A stretch of 64,000 bases of DNA from Actinomadura craniellae. Lineage in GTDB: Bacteria; Actinomycetota; Actinomycetes; Streptosporangiales; Streptosporangiaceae. This document shows positions 8,049 to 16,811 of the stretch, in pieces. Position 1 is the stretch's first letter; every line of letters begins with the position of its first letter. The position numbers and the translations under genes were made by a program. The notes below the pieces were generated by a model. It had not been told where the DNA came from, did no database searches, and saw only the letters and a program-made list of their open reading frames with translations. The DNA lies in contig NZ_QLYX01000013.1 in the NCBI RefSeq assembly GCF_003289645.1, forward strand, positions 1 through 64,000, given 5' to 3'.

Positions 8049-8432
8049 TCAGGAGCGGTAGATCCACTCCTCGCCGTCCTCGGAGCGCTTCGGCAGGGGG
8101 ACGCCGTCATGCCGGGTGATCTTGGCGGGCTCCGGCTGCGGTTCGGGAGCCGGGGGAGCGGCCGGGCGGGACGGGGCGGCCGGGCGTGCCGAGCGCGGGT
8201 GCAGCACCCGGCCGGTCCCGGCCAGCAGCGCGCAGACCACGCCGGCCACGACCAGCCCGGCCCCGGGGGACCACAGGCCGAACGTCAGCATGGCCTGGGC
8301 GATCAGGGTGAGGATGCAGACCGCCGCGGCCGCGGAGACGATCGCCCGGCCCGCCGGGTCCATCCCCGGCAGCAGCAGGGAGAAGCACGCCGTCAGCACG
8401 ACGAGCATCACCAGCAGGATCAGGAACGTCAC
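8049..8432 (-). CDS. Small membrane protein, last gene of the polysaccharide operon
   Basis: 127 residues, starting at a GTG whose bases overlap the upstream gene's stop (GTGA, 8429-8432). Three hydrophobic segments (TFLILLVMLVVLTACFSLLL; about residues 30-50; about 55-78) are followed by a Pro/Ala-rich linker and a polar C-terminus ending EEWIYRS. No enzymatic motif is visible. The overlap implies translational coupling to the glycosyltransferase, so it may assist the membrane assembly machinery, but that is inference from context. Confidence 0.65.
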   Translation of the reverse strand: MTFLILLVMLVVLTACFSLLLPGMDPAGRAIVSAAAAVCILTLIAQAMLTFGLWSPGAGLVVAGVVCALLAGTGRVLHPRSARPAAPSRPAAPPAPEPQPEPAKITRHDGVPLPKRSEDGEEWIYRS

Positions 8433-9337
8433 AGCCCCCGCCCCATCCGGTCGAGCTGCCGCAGCACGAAGCGCGGGGGAACCCCGGTCGCCACCGCCAG
8501 CGCCAGCGCGGCCCGCGGGTCGTAGGGGCGGCGCAGCATGGTCCGGCCCGCCCAGCGCACCGCCGCCCCCCGGGCCCCGCTGACCGCCTCGGCGAACGCC
8601 ACCTTGCCCGCCCAGTGCGCGTACCCCGCCCGGGGGAACGGGTAGCGGTCCAGCAGCCACCGCCCGGCCTCGGCGATGACCGGCCCGTTGTCGGCCGCGG
8701 AGAAGTAGGACTCCTTGTGCATCCGGATGGCCACCCCGATCGTCGGCAGGTTGCGCACCGGCGAGCTCGCCGCGGCACGCAGCAGGAACTCGTAGTCCTC
8801 GCCGTAGCTGCCCGGGATGTCCTCGCTGAACAGCCCGAACCCGTCGACCGCGGCGGAGCGCCGCAGCACGAACCCCGACGGGTGCAGCGCCGGCAGGTGC
8901 CCGTTGAGCAGGTTGGCCTCCGACACCCGGGTGGACGCCACCGCCCGGTCGAACCGGGTGTCCTCGGTGAACAGCCGCAGGCCGCAGCCCACCAGTTCGG
9001 TGGCGGGGTCGTCGAACAGCGGGACCTGGGCGTTCAGCTTGCCGGGCAGCCACAGGTCGGTGTCGTCGCAGAGCGCGACCAGTTCCGTCCGGGCCGCCAG
9101 GATCCCGGTGTTGCGGGCGCCCGCCGCCCCGGGTGTGCGGGAGTTGGCGATCGCCCGCACCCGGCGCCCCGGGCGGTCGAGGACCAGCCCCGGGTCGGGG
9201 GTGCTCTGGTCGAACACCACCAGCACGGTCAGGTCGCCGGTGTAGTCGTGGTCGAGGAGGGAGGCCAGGGTCTCGGCCAGCAGCGCGCTGCGGTTGCGGG
9301 TGGGGACCACGATGGTCACCGCGGGGGCATCGGACAT
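8429..9337 (-). CDS. Glycosyltransferase family 2
   Basis: 302 residues with a GT-A fold. The N-terminal strand VTIVVPTRNRS opens the nucleotide-sugar site, the acidic pair is in LCDDTDLWLPGK at about residue 90, and an acceptor-side acidic motif GEDYEFLLRA lies near residue 180. No membrane segment is apparent, so it is probably a cytoplasmic enzyme working on a lipid-linked acceptor. The second of two adjacent ATGs (9337) is preferred because GGAG lies 5 nt upstream of it. It is separated from the upstream membrane protein by about 13 nt and overlaps the next gene by 4 nt. Donor sugar and linkage cannot be predicted. Confidence 0.85.
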   Translation of the reverse strand: MSDAPAVTIVVPTRNRSALLAETLASLLDHDYTGDLTVLVVFDQSTPDPGLVLDRPGRRVRAIANSRTPGAAGARNTGILAARTELVALCDDTDLWLPGKLNAQVPLFDDPATELVGCGLRLFTEDTRFDRAVASTRVSEANLLNGHLPALHPSGFVLRRSAAVDGFGLFSEDIPGSYGEDYEFLLRAAASSPVRNLPTIGVAIRMHKESYFSAADNGPVIAEAGRWLLDRYPFPRAGYAHWAGKVAFAEAVSGARGAAVRWAGRTMLRRPYDPRAALALAVATGVPPRFVLRQLDRMGRGL

Positions 9338-9350
9338 CATTTCTCCACGA

Positions 9351-11543
9351 TCAGCTGATGACGATGAAACGTTCGATGATCACCGCGAGCACGCCGACCA
9401 GCAGCGGGATCGTCAGGACCGTGAGCGGGCGCAGCCGGTGGTACTCGCCCGGCGCCAGCCGCAGCCGGCGCATCTCCCGGGCGACCAGCACGCCCAGCAG
9501 CACCGGGACGTACACCAGCCCGGCCGGCGTCCACGGGGTGGAGCCGATCAGCACCCCCTCGGGCGGCCGGACCGGCTGCGGTTCGGGCGAGTTCGGGGGC
9601 CGGCGCAGCGCGAACACCGCCGCGTCCGGGTGGGAGTAGACCGTCCGCAGCAGGGGGGAGGCGGCCATCGTCTTCCGCATCCGGTCGGCGTGGTTCCCGC
9701 CCAGCCCGCCGGTCAGCTCGTTGAACGCCTCGTGCCCGCGGGTGGTGATGAAGTAGCCGTGCGGCCCCACCGAGCGCATCGCCGCGACGATCGCGGCGAT
9801 GTCGGTGGGGTTGTTCGTCGCCCGCACCGGCCGGTAGTCGAACCGCTCCATGCTCCGGTAACCCCAGGGCGCGACCGGGGTGATGCTCACCGACGGGTCG
9901 TCGGCGGTCAGCCACACCAGGGTGACGGTGCGCGGGGTCTGCCGCAGCACCGTGTCGTAGGCGCGGACCTCGGCCGGGCGGATCTGCTCGTACTTCTCGT
10001 TGCCGTACCGGACGACCATGAAGCCGCCGCACAGGAGGAACGCGAAGACCGTCGCCAGCGCCACCGCCGGCCAGTGCCGCCGCGGCCCCGCCCGCAGCCG
10101 GGCCAGCCGGATGCGCACCCGGGGGTCGCGCACCGCGGGCGTGTCGAACGGCTGCGGGAAGAACAGGTACGCGGCCAGCAGGCACGCCCCCGGCAGCATG
10201 AAGAAGTAGATCCGCAGCGCGATCTCGCCGCCGTAGTTCTGCAATCCGAAGGAGGTCACCGGCACCACGAACAGCACCAGCGCCACCCGGTCGTCGATGC
10301 CCCGGTGCCGGCGCCGCAGCAGCCCGAGCGCGGCCAGCCCGCAGACCAGCAGGAACAGCGCGATGCGCAGCTGCTGCACCTGGGTCACCTGCGGGTTGAC
10401 CTCGTTGAGCCGCCCGGCCACGCTGCCGCCGACGTTCTCGGTGACCTTGCCCAGGCTGCCGAACAGCTCCTGCTTGCGGCCCGCCCAGTAGACGACGGTC
10501 ATGAAACTGACCCACGCCACGAAGATCACCCCGCCCAGGATGGGCAGCCCCCGGGCCGAGCAGCGGCGCATGACGACCAGCCCGGCACAGGCGATGATCA
10601 TCAGGAACGGGGTGAGCTGGTGGCTCACGGTGGCGACCAGCAGCAGGCCGGTGGCCAGGAACAGCAGGATGACGTGCTCGCGGTACCCGACCTCCCGGGG
10701 CGGCAGCTCGCCCGGGTCCTTGGAGCCGAAGATCGTGTTGTAGACGGCCCAGCGCGGCCCGGTGCGCTCCCGGGTCTCGGCGGTGCGGCGGCGGCCCTCC
10801 TGGAAGGTCCGGCGCCGGACGTCGTCCTGGTGCCGGAACCAGTTGACCAGGATCGCCACGAACAGCAGGTAGAGCAGGAACCCGAACGCCTGCGGGGCCA
10901 GGTAGTCCTGGCCCACCCAGTTGGCCACCACCAGCAGCCAGGCGGCGAACCACTTGGCCCGCCAGGTCGCCCGCATCACCCGCAGGATCAGGTAGTACGG
11001 CGCCAGGAAGGCCAGGTTCATCACCAGCGGCGCCCAGCGCAGCCAGGGCTCGATGTCCTGCTGGCCGGTCGCCTTCATCAGGAACGCGACCAGGGCGAAG
11101 AAGCCGGGCCAGCTGTACCGGGCGTCGAGCCCGGTGTCGACCGTCTGCGTCCGGGTGATGAACTCGATGAACCCGGCGTGCGTCCAGGCGGTGGGGAACC
11201 GGGCGTACGGCTCCACCACCTGGGTGATGCCGTGCAGCGCGAACACCGCCAGCACCAGTTGCGCGAGCAGCAGCAGCCGGTGCGGCCGGCTCATCGCCAG
11301 CGTCATCATGTAGGCGGCGATCAGGACCACCAGCCCGGCCAGCGTGGCCGGCGGCAGGATGGAGATCAGGCCGTACCCGTTCATCGCGTCGAGGTCCAGC
11401 CCGCGCAGCGGTGCCCAGTACAGCGCCAGGCCGAGGGCCACCAGCAGGCCCACCAGCACCACCGGCCGGCTGCGGGCCGCGGTGGGTGTCGCGGAGGGAG
11501 GCGCGGACTCGGCGTCCGGCGCTTCGCGGACCGTCACGATCAA
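9351..11543 (-). CDS. Large polytopic membrane protein, candidate glycan polymerase
   Basis: 730 residues with about 14 predicted membrane segments (for example LLLLAQLVLAVFALHGITQV and ILLFLATGLLLVATVSHQLT), a soluble insert around residues 530-650 (GPHGYFITTRGHEAF) and two closing helices ending FIVIS. Topology and position beside a flippase and GT2 enzymes fit an O-antigen-polymerase-like or GT-C-like role in lipid-linked glycan assembly, but I see no diagnostic catalytic motif. The start is TTG 11543, overlapping the flippase stop as TTGA; GTG 11537 is an alternative. It is translationally coupled within the operon. Confidence 0.7.
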   Translation of the reverse strand: MIVTVREAPDAESAPPSATPTAARSRPVVLVGLLVALGLALYWAPLRGLDLDAMNGYGLISILPPATLAGLVVLIAAYMMTLAMSRPHRLLLLAQLVLAVFALHGITQVVEPYARFPTAWTHAGFIEFITRTQTVDTGLDARYSWPGFFALVAFLMKATGQQDIEPWLRWAPLVMNLAFLAPYYLILRVMRATWRAKWFAAWLLVVANWVGQDYLAPQAFGFLLYLLFVAILVNWFRHQDDVRRRTFQEGRRRTAETRERTGPRWAVYNTIFGSKDPGELPPREVGYREHVILLFLATGLLLVATVSHQLTPFLMIIACAGLVVMRRCSARGLPILGGVIFVAWVSFMTVVYWAGRKQELFGSLGKVTENVGGSVAGRLNEVNPQVTQVQQLRIALFLLVCGLAALGLLRRRHRGIDDRVALVLFVVPVTSFGLQNYGGEIALRIYFFMLPGACLLAAYLFFPQPFDTPAVRDPRVRIRLARLRAGPRRHWPAVALATVFAFLLCGGFMVVRYGNEKYEQIRPAEVRAYDTVLRQTPRTVTLVWLTADDPSVSITPVAPWGYRSMERFDYRPVRATNNPTDIAAIVAAMRSVGPHGYFITTRGHEAFNELTGGLGGNHADRMRKTMAASPLLRTVYSHPDAAVFALRRPPNSPEPQPVRPPEGVLIGSTPWTPAGLVYVPVLLGVLVAREMRRLRLAPGEYHRLRPLTVLTIPLLVGVLAVIIERFIVIS

Positions 11544-12874
11544 GACATACCCCGGCCTGCGTCGTCAGCGGAAGAGGGAATCCGGGCCGCCCGCAGCAAT
11601 GCGGGCAGCACGGCGAGTGCGACCGCGCTCTGCACGGCCAGCACGGACCAGCCCACGGCGGCCAGATGATCGCTGTCGAGGAAGAGCAGGATCAGGATGA
11701 GCACGCCGAGGAACCGGACGGCCTGCAACAGCGCCACCACATGGGTGCGTGACTGCACCCGCAGCACCCCGATGTACAGCTCGATCAGCGCCTTGGGCAG
11801 CGTGGCCAGGGCGAGCAACTGGAGCACCGGCCCGCCCTGGTCGGCGTAGGCGGGCCCGAAGATCTGCAGTACGTACGGGGCGATCAGCACCAGTACCAGC
11901 GTCGCCGGCACCGCCAGCATGACGGTCCGCCGCAGCGCGGCCCGGCAGGTCTCGGCCAGCCGGGTGGTGTCGAACGCCCCCTCGACGGTCAGCGACATCG
12001 CCATGTTCAGGGCGAACAGCTCCAGCATGAGCCCGAGGATCCAGGCCATCGCGAAGCTGGCGTTGGCGGTGTCGCTGACCCGGACGGCGACGACCACCGG
12101 GATGAAGTTGAACGCCGCGTGCGAGAACATCGTGCCGACGTAGTCGCCGGCCAGGTAGCGCCTGATCTCCCGGCCGGTCGGGGTGCGGTGCATGCCGTCG
12201 GTGCGCCGCACGTGCTCCGGGATCAGCCGTTTGAAGATCAGCAGGTCACCGGGGATGATCGCGATGAGCACCGGGATCATGGTGGCCAGCACGATGCCGT
12301 CGGCGGGCATGATCACCAGGGTCCCGGCCAGCAGCGCGAACTTGGCGGCGCCGTAGGCGGTGTTCTTGACCGGCACCCAGCCGGCCCGGCGCAGCCCGGT
12401 GAACACCCCGTCCTGCTGGGTGAAGACGTTCCAAGCGGCGATGAACACCAGGAACAGCAGCCCCGGGACGGGCCCGTCCAGGTGCGCGTAGTTGGGCCCC
12501 CACCAGTCGAGGGTGAACAGGAAGCCGGTGCCCAGCACGACCGCCGCCACCGAGCCCACCGCGTAGGTGCGCAGCACCAGCGACGCGGTCGAGCGGCCCG
12601 ACTGCGGGATGAACCGCAGCAGCATGTAGTTGAGGATGGTCAGGCCGCCGATGAACATGATGGCGTTGATCTCGGCGGTGTTGCGGCCGATGACGTCCTG
12701 CGGGTACAGCCGGGTGGCGACCGCCCAGAAGCCCAGCCCCAGCACCCCGGTCAGCCCGCCGTTGATCATCAGGGCGTAGGCGTTGCGGAACAGCGGGTTG
12801 TCCAGTTCGCCGCGCAGCGACGCGAACCGGCGGGCGGCCGCCGACGGCGGCGCGGGGGCGGTCTTCCCGGTCAT
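11540..12874 (-). CDS. Polysaccharide flippase, MOP/MATE (Wzx-like) superfamily
   Basis: 444 residues with about 12-14 transmembrane helices, beginning after a cytoplasmic 30-residue N-terminus. The pattern NAYALMINGGLTGVLGLGFW followed by TRLYP is the characteristic opening of polysaccharide-biosynthesis flippases, which move lipid-linked oligosaccharides across the membrane. ATGA overlaps at both ends (12871-12874 with the deacetylase, TTGA 11540-11543 with the polymerase-like gene) show tight coupling. It is the export step of the operon. Confidence 0.85.
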   Translation of the reverse strand: MTGKTAPAPPSAAARRFASLRGELDNPLFRNAYALMINGGLTGVLGLGFWAVATRLYPQDVIGRNTAEINAIMFIGGLTILNYMLLRFIPQSGRSTASLVLRTYAVGSVAAVVLGTGFLFTLDWWGPNYAHLDGPVPGLLFLVFIAAWNVFTQQDGVFTGLRRAGWVPVKNTAYGAAKFALLAGTLVIMPADGIVLATMIPVLIAIIPGDLLIFKRLIPEHVRRTDGMHRTPTGREIRRYLAGDYVGTMFSHAAFNFIPVVVAVRVSDTANASFAMAWILGLMLELFALNMAMSLTVEGAFDTTRLAETCRAALRRTVMLAVPATLVLVLIAPYVLQIFGPAYADQGGPVLQLLALATLPKALIELYIGVLRVQSRTHVVALLQAVRFLGVLILILLFLDSDHLAAVGWSVLAVQSAVALAVLPALLRAARIPSSADDAGRGMS

Positions 12875-13638
12875 CGGCTGGTCACCCGTCCGGCGGCGTA
12901 GCGGGACCGCCGGACCACGGCGTATCCCTTGGTGAGCATCCGGTCCCTGAGGTAGGTGCGGGTCACCGACCGGCCCTCGACGACCCGGGCGAACGTCTCC
13001 GGCGAGGTCGTCGCGCGCACCGTCAGCCGCGGTACGGCCAGCGGGTCGCGCCGCGCACCGGCCAGTGCGTTGGCCACCGCGCAGGCCGCGGTGTACCCGG
13101 CCCGCCGGGCGGCCCGGCGCACCCGCGCGCTGGAGTACCCGTACGGGTAGGCCAGGGTGGCGACCTCGCGGCCCAGCCGGTCCTCCAGCAGACCCTTGCT
13201 CCGGGTCAGCTCCTCGCGCAGCGCGGCGTCGCGCAACTGGTCGAGCTGCGGGTGGCTGTGGCTGTGGCCGCCGATCTCGATGCCGCTCGCCGCGGCCTCG
13301 CGGACCTGCCCCCAGGAGAGCATCCGGTCCAGCGGCCGGCCCGCGGCGTCGGCCCCGGCGTCGGCCAGCCAGCCGGTGGTCACGAAGACGGTGGCCGGGA
13401 AACCCCGCCCGGCCAGCACCGGCAGCGCGTGGTCGTGGAAGTCCGCGTAGCCGTCGTCGAAGGTGATCACGATCGGTTTGCGGGCGGGCGTGTCCAGCGC
13501 CGAGAACGGGACGGGGGTGAAGCCCCGCTCGGCGAGCAGCGCCATCTGGTCGGCGAACGCCTCCGGATGCACCGCCAGATCAGCGGTCCCGGCCGGCGGC
13601 CGGGCGTGGATCGAGTGGTACATCAGCACGGGGATCAC
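12871..13638 (-). CDS. Polysaccharide deacetylase (NodB/CE4 family)
   Basis: 255 residues. NodB motif 1 is TFDDGYADF (Asp-Asp, metal/catalytic base) and motif 2 is the H-S-H-x-x-L-type metal pair, here GGHSHSHPQLDQL. A third motif is LAYPYGYSS. Enzymes of this family remove N- or O-acetyl groups from glycans using Zn2+ or another divalent metal. There is no signal peptide, so the substrate may be modified on the cytoplasmic face. GTG 13638 is the start; it overlaps the upstream stop as GTGA. The segment upstream of VLMYHSI in the same frame is a shadow of the neighbouring gene. Confidence 0.88.
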   Translation of the reverse strand: MIPVLMYHSIHARPPAGTADLAVHPEAFADQMALLAERGFTPVPFSALDTPARKPIVITFDDGYADFHDHALPVLAGRGFPATVFVTTGWLADAGADAAGRPLDRMLSWGQVREAAASGIEIGGHSHSHPQLDQLRDAALREELTRSKGLLEDRLGREVATLAYPYGYSSARVRRAARRAGYTAACAVANALAGARRDPLAVPRLTVRATTSPETFARVVEGRSVTRTYLRDRMLTKGYAVVRRSRYAAGRVTSR

Positions 13639-14642
13639 CGGGCGGCCCTCGCGGTCCGGGCGCCGGCGGTGCTGCCGATGCCGTACCCCCAGGCGGTCCA
13701 GGCCAGCCCGACGGTGATCGCGGCGGCCCGGCCGGCGCCGGCCAGATCGCCGCGCAGGGTGGCGCCCAGCCCCCGCAGCGCGCCCAGCGGCAGGGTCTTC
13801 AGCGCGTGCGCACGCTCGCTGGCCAGCCCGTCCTGGGCGCCCACGCTCCGGGTGACCAGGGCCTTCGACAGCCCTTCCGCGTAGCAGCGCTCCCGGAAGT
13901 AGGCGAACCGGGCGCGCTCGACCGGCACCCGGTGCCAGATGATCGCCTGGTCGTCGTACAGCAGCTCCGCCGCCGGCCTGCGCTGCCGCAGCCGGATGCA
14001 GAACTCGGTCTCCTCGCAGCCGAGGGGACGCTTGTGGAAGGTGCGGCCGATGCCGCTGCTGAACCCGCCGGCGACGGCGAACACCTCGCGCCGGAACGAC
14101 GCGTTGCCGCCCATCACGTTGCGCACCGGGCCGGGCTTCAGGCCCCGGTAGGTGCAGCCGACCGTCCAGTCGAACTCCTCGGGGAACCAGCGCGGCCGGC
14201 GGCCGGTCGAGGCGGGCACCGGCGCGGAGACCAGCTCGGCCGAGGTGGTCGAGCCGGGCCACAGCGGCAGCGTCAGCCCGCCGACCCCGGCGACCGCCGG
14301 GTCGTCGTAGCCGGCGGCGAAGGCGGCCAGCCAGCCGGGGGCGGCCACCGCGTCGTCGTCGAGGAAGGCCACCACCTCGCCGCGGGCCACCGCGACACCG
14401 GTGTTCTTGCCGCCGGACAGCCCCCGGTCCTCCCGGTTGGCGACCACCACCACGTCCGGCAGCGAGTCGGCCAGCCGGGCCTGCAGCGCCGGGTTGTGGT
14501 CGACGACGAGGACGATCTCGTGCGGGGCGTGCGTCTGCGCCCGGACCGAGGCCACCGCGGCGTGGATGTCGTCCCAGCGCCGGTCGGTGTAGGCGCAGAT
14601 CACCACGCTGATCGTCACCGGGTGCAGCGGCGTCACGTTCAT
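13635..14642 (-). CDS. Glycosyltransferase family 2 with C-terminal hydrophobic segment
   Basis: 335 residues. The GT-A nucleotide-binding strand is TISVVICAYTDRRWDD, the DXD-type motif is AFLDDDAVAAPGW (near residue 100) and the acceptor-loop acidic motif is GCEETEFCIRLRQRR. A weak C-terminal amphipathic stretch (ITVGLAWTAWGYGIG) may tether it to the membrane. RNVMGGNASFRREVF is typical of rhamnosyl/galactosyl-type GT2 enzymes, but the donor is not determinable. It starts at ATG 14642, overlapping the previous stop by 4 nt, and ends in GTGA with the deacetylase. Confidence 0.87.
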   Translation of the reverse strand: MNVTPLHPVTISVVICAYTDRRWDDIHAAVASVRAQTHAPHEIVLVVDHNPALQARLADSLPDVVVVANREDRGLSGGKNTGVAVARGEVVAFLDDDAVAAPGWLAAFAAGYDDPAVAGVGGLTLPLWPGSTTSAELVSAPVPASTGRRPRWFPEEFDWTVGCTYRGLKPGPVRNVMGGNASFRREVFAVAGGFSSGIGRTFHKRPLGCEETEFCIRLRQRRPAAELLYDDQAIIWHRVPVERARFAYFRERCYAEGLSKALVTRSVGAQDGLASERAHALKTLPLGALRGLGATLRGDLAGAGRAAAITVGLAWTAWGYGIGSTAGARTARAAR

Positions 14643-15709
14643 GATCGGGCTCCGCGCAGCCGGGCGTACGTCTTGAGCACCCGGTCGGCGCGCGCGTACA
14701 GCTTCGGGTTCTTCAGGACCGCGTCGCGGGCCTTGTTGAGCGGGGTGGTGCGCGCCCAGTGCAGCCCGGCGCCCAGCGAAGGCCGGGCCACCCGGCCCTC
14801 GGCGATCGGGATCTCGCGGCTCTTCAGCCCTTCCTTGAACTCCTTGCCGCCCCGGCCCATGAAGATCTCGGTGATCCCGTCCGCCGCGCAGCCCGCGGCC
14901 AGCCGCAGGTGCCCGATCATGCCGGGGGAGTACTTGCCGAACCGCGGGTCGTAGGCGGGGAACCAGCCGGCCATCACGCCGCCGTTGCGCAGCCCGAGGT
15001 GCGCCGACACCGGTTCGTCCCCCGCGTACAGCACGCTCAGCACGCCGAAGCCGGTGCGGTGGAAGTGCTCGACCAGCGTGACGATCCAGGGGCGGGCGAA
15101 CCGGTCGGTGCGGCCGGTGCGGGTGTACTGGTCGGACTTCCAGTCCATCAGCCGGCGCAGGTCGGCGGGGTCGGCGGAGGAGAACTCGTACCGCAACTCG
15201 CCCACCTCCCGGCCGAGCTTGCGCTCCTTGTAGCGGATCGTCTTGTGCGTCTTGGGCGCGGCCCGGCGCGCCTCTTCCAGGTAGACGTCGAAACCGGGGC
15301 TCAGGTCGATGATCGGCTCGACCCGGCGCACCGTGTGGTAGGGACGGAACGTGGGCTGGTGGGCGAGCACGTGGTCGAAGTCCCACACGGACAGCCCGCA
15401 GCCCTTCAGCAGCGTCCGCGCGTTCAAGCCGAGGGTGGGCGGGGCGATGACGCCCTGCAGGTCGGTCAGGCCGAACCCGACGGGGTGGCCGACGCCGAGC
15501 GGCCCCCGCTCGAAGGGCAGAAAGGCGATGATGTCACTGCCGTCCTCCACCACACCCACCCGGACGGCGGGACGCACCCGGCCGACTCCCAGCGTGAACT
15601 CCGGCGCCAGGAACGGGTTCGCCAGGGCCGGGTCGGTCGCCTGGATGGCCCGCCATCGTTCGATCTCGGCGGCGCCCAGGTCGTCCGGCCGGATCGCCGT
15701 GACCTTCAT
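14639..15709 (-). CDS. GNAT-superfamily acyltransferase, CelD/BcsL (FemAB-like) family
   Basis: 356 residues. The region from about 160 to 320 has the pattern of the CelD/GNAT_acetyltransf_6 family (KTIRYKERKL, then FSSADPADLRRLMDWKSDQY, then EPVSAHLGLRNGGVMAGWFP). Members occur in exopolysaccharide and cellulose loci and are proposed to acylate sugars or transfer aminoacyl groups. There is no signal peptide or membrane segment. The ATGA overlap at 15706-15709 ties it to the upstream GT2. Together with the deacetylase two genes downstream it implies that the glycan is tailored by addition and removal of acyl groups. Confidence 0.75.
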   Translation of the reverse strand: MKVTAIRPDDLGAAEIERWRAIQATDPALANPFLAPEFTLGVGRVRPAVRVGVVEDGSDIIAFLPFERGPLGVGHPVGFGLTDLQGVIAPPTLGLNARTLLKGCGLSVWDFDHVLAHQPTFRPYHTVRRVEPIIDLSPGFDVYLEEARRAAPKTHKTIRYKERKLGREVGELRYEFSSADPADLRRLMDWKSDQYTRTGRTDRFARPWIVTLVEHFHRTGFGVLSVLYAGDEPVSAHLGLRNGGVMAGWFPAYDPRFGKYSPGMIGHLRLAAGCAADGITEIFMGRGGKEFKEGLKSREIPIAEGRVARPSLGAGLHWARTTPLNKARDAVLKNPKLYARADRVLKTYARLRGARS

Positions 15710-16551
15710 TCCGCGCCCCGCGAATCGGTGCCGAGCGTGGTGAAGCGCCGGCCGGAGGGGGTCCGGGCGGGCTCGCGGTCCAGTGGCCCGGCGAAGCGCA
15801 GCCGCACCATGGTCCGCAGCACCCGCCAGCCGTCGCGGAAGGTGTTGAGGTTGGACTCGCCGAACCGGCGCTCGGTCTCGTGGCTGGCGACCTCGGCGAT
15901 GCGCAGCCCCGCACGGACGGCGTTGACGCACATCTCGGTCTCGATCTCGAAGCCGGTGGACTCCAGCCGCAGCCGGTCGACCGCGCTGCGGCGCACCGCC
16001 ACGTAGCCGTAGCACAGGTCGGACCAGTGCTGGCGGTACAGCAGGTTGGCGAGCCGGGTGAGGAGGGAGTTGCCCAGCCGGCGCAGCCCCGTCAGGTCGT
16101 CGGAGCCGCCGCCGCAGCCGTACCGGGTGCCCTTCACGAAGTCGAACCCGCGGCAGATCAGCGCCAGGAAGGCGTCGAACTCGGCGGGGTCCATGCTGCC
16201 GTCCGCGTCGAGCATGATGATCACGTCGGAGGTCGCCGCGGCCATCCCCGTCCGCATGGCGGTGCCCTTCCCCGTGGGCGGTTCGACGATGATCCGGGCG
16301 TCGGGGCGGAGCAGCCGGGCGATTTCCACGGTGCCGTCGGTGGACTCCCCGTCCACGATGACGATCTCGTCCACGGCGGTCAGTCGCGGCAGCAGCCAGC
16401 GCAGGTTGTCGGCTTCGTTAAGGGTCGGAATCATTGCCGTCACCGTCGGCCACTGGGTGCGGCGCCGGGACAGGTCCAATCGGTGGCGGTGGAGTGCGGG
16501 AGTGGTCCTCGCGCCGCTGGTGGCACGCACTAGCGGATCAGGAGTGTGCAT
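15706..16551 (-). CDS. Glycosyltransferase family 2, dolichol-phosphate-mannose-synthase-like; first gene of the operon
   Basis: 281 residues. The GT-A motifs are clear: VTAMIPTLNEADNL at about residue 37, IVIVDGESTDGT, and the D-A-D-G metal motif in IIMLDADGSMDPAEF, near residue 115. This subgroup typically transfers a sugar to polyprenyl phosphate, which would fit initiation or donor supply in the pathway. About 36 extra N-terminal residues precede the catalytic domain; ATG 16551 is kept although GTG starts further in are possible. The 260 nt upstream (16552-16811) separate it from mak on the same strand and contain an AT-richer stretch at 16570-16650 that probably holds the operon promoter. 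Confidence 0.85.
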   Translation of the reverse strand: MHTPDPLVRATSGARTTPALHRHRLDLSRRRTQWPTVTAMIPTLNEADNLRWLLPRLTAVDEIVIVDGESTDGTVEIARLLRPDARIIVEPPTGKGTAMRTGMAAATSDVIIMLDADGSMDPAEFDAFLALICRGFDFVKGTRYGCGGGSDDLTGLRRLGNSLLTRLANLLYRQHWSDLCYGYVAVRRSAVDRLRLESTGFEIETEMCVNAVRAGLRIAEVASHETERRFGESNLNTFRDGWRVLRTMVRLRFAGPLDREPARTPSGRRFTTLGTDSRGAE

Positions 16552-16811
16552 GGGAGCCCCCGTGGGACGTTGTTGGCTTGACCACTTAGATGTCGGGTCG
16601 TCTCATGATGTTTTGGTGAATGTGCGGGAGCACTCCCTAAGGTGACGCAGGGGTTACTACGCACCTGGTACCGCTCCAGCAGGTTAGAGCGCCATCACCG
16701 GCCCGGCGACCGGGCGGCACGGCCCGGTCACGCGGAGTCGGCGTCTCCGGGTGGCCGGATCCGGCCACCCGTCCCCCGGACGCCCATCGGGTTACCTGCG
16801 GGTATGCAGTC

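Noticed and set aside
9294-11669. Long plus-strand open frame of 791 codons
   Set aside because: His/Gln/Arg/Pro-rich low-complexity translation lying opposite the polysaccharide membrane gene; the minus-strand protein has clear transmembrane helices.
16552-16811. Possible tRNA or small RNA gene between mak and the polysaccharide operon
   Set aside because: No T-loop (GTTCRANNC) with matching acceptor and anticodon stems was found; it is probably promoter DNA.
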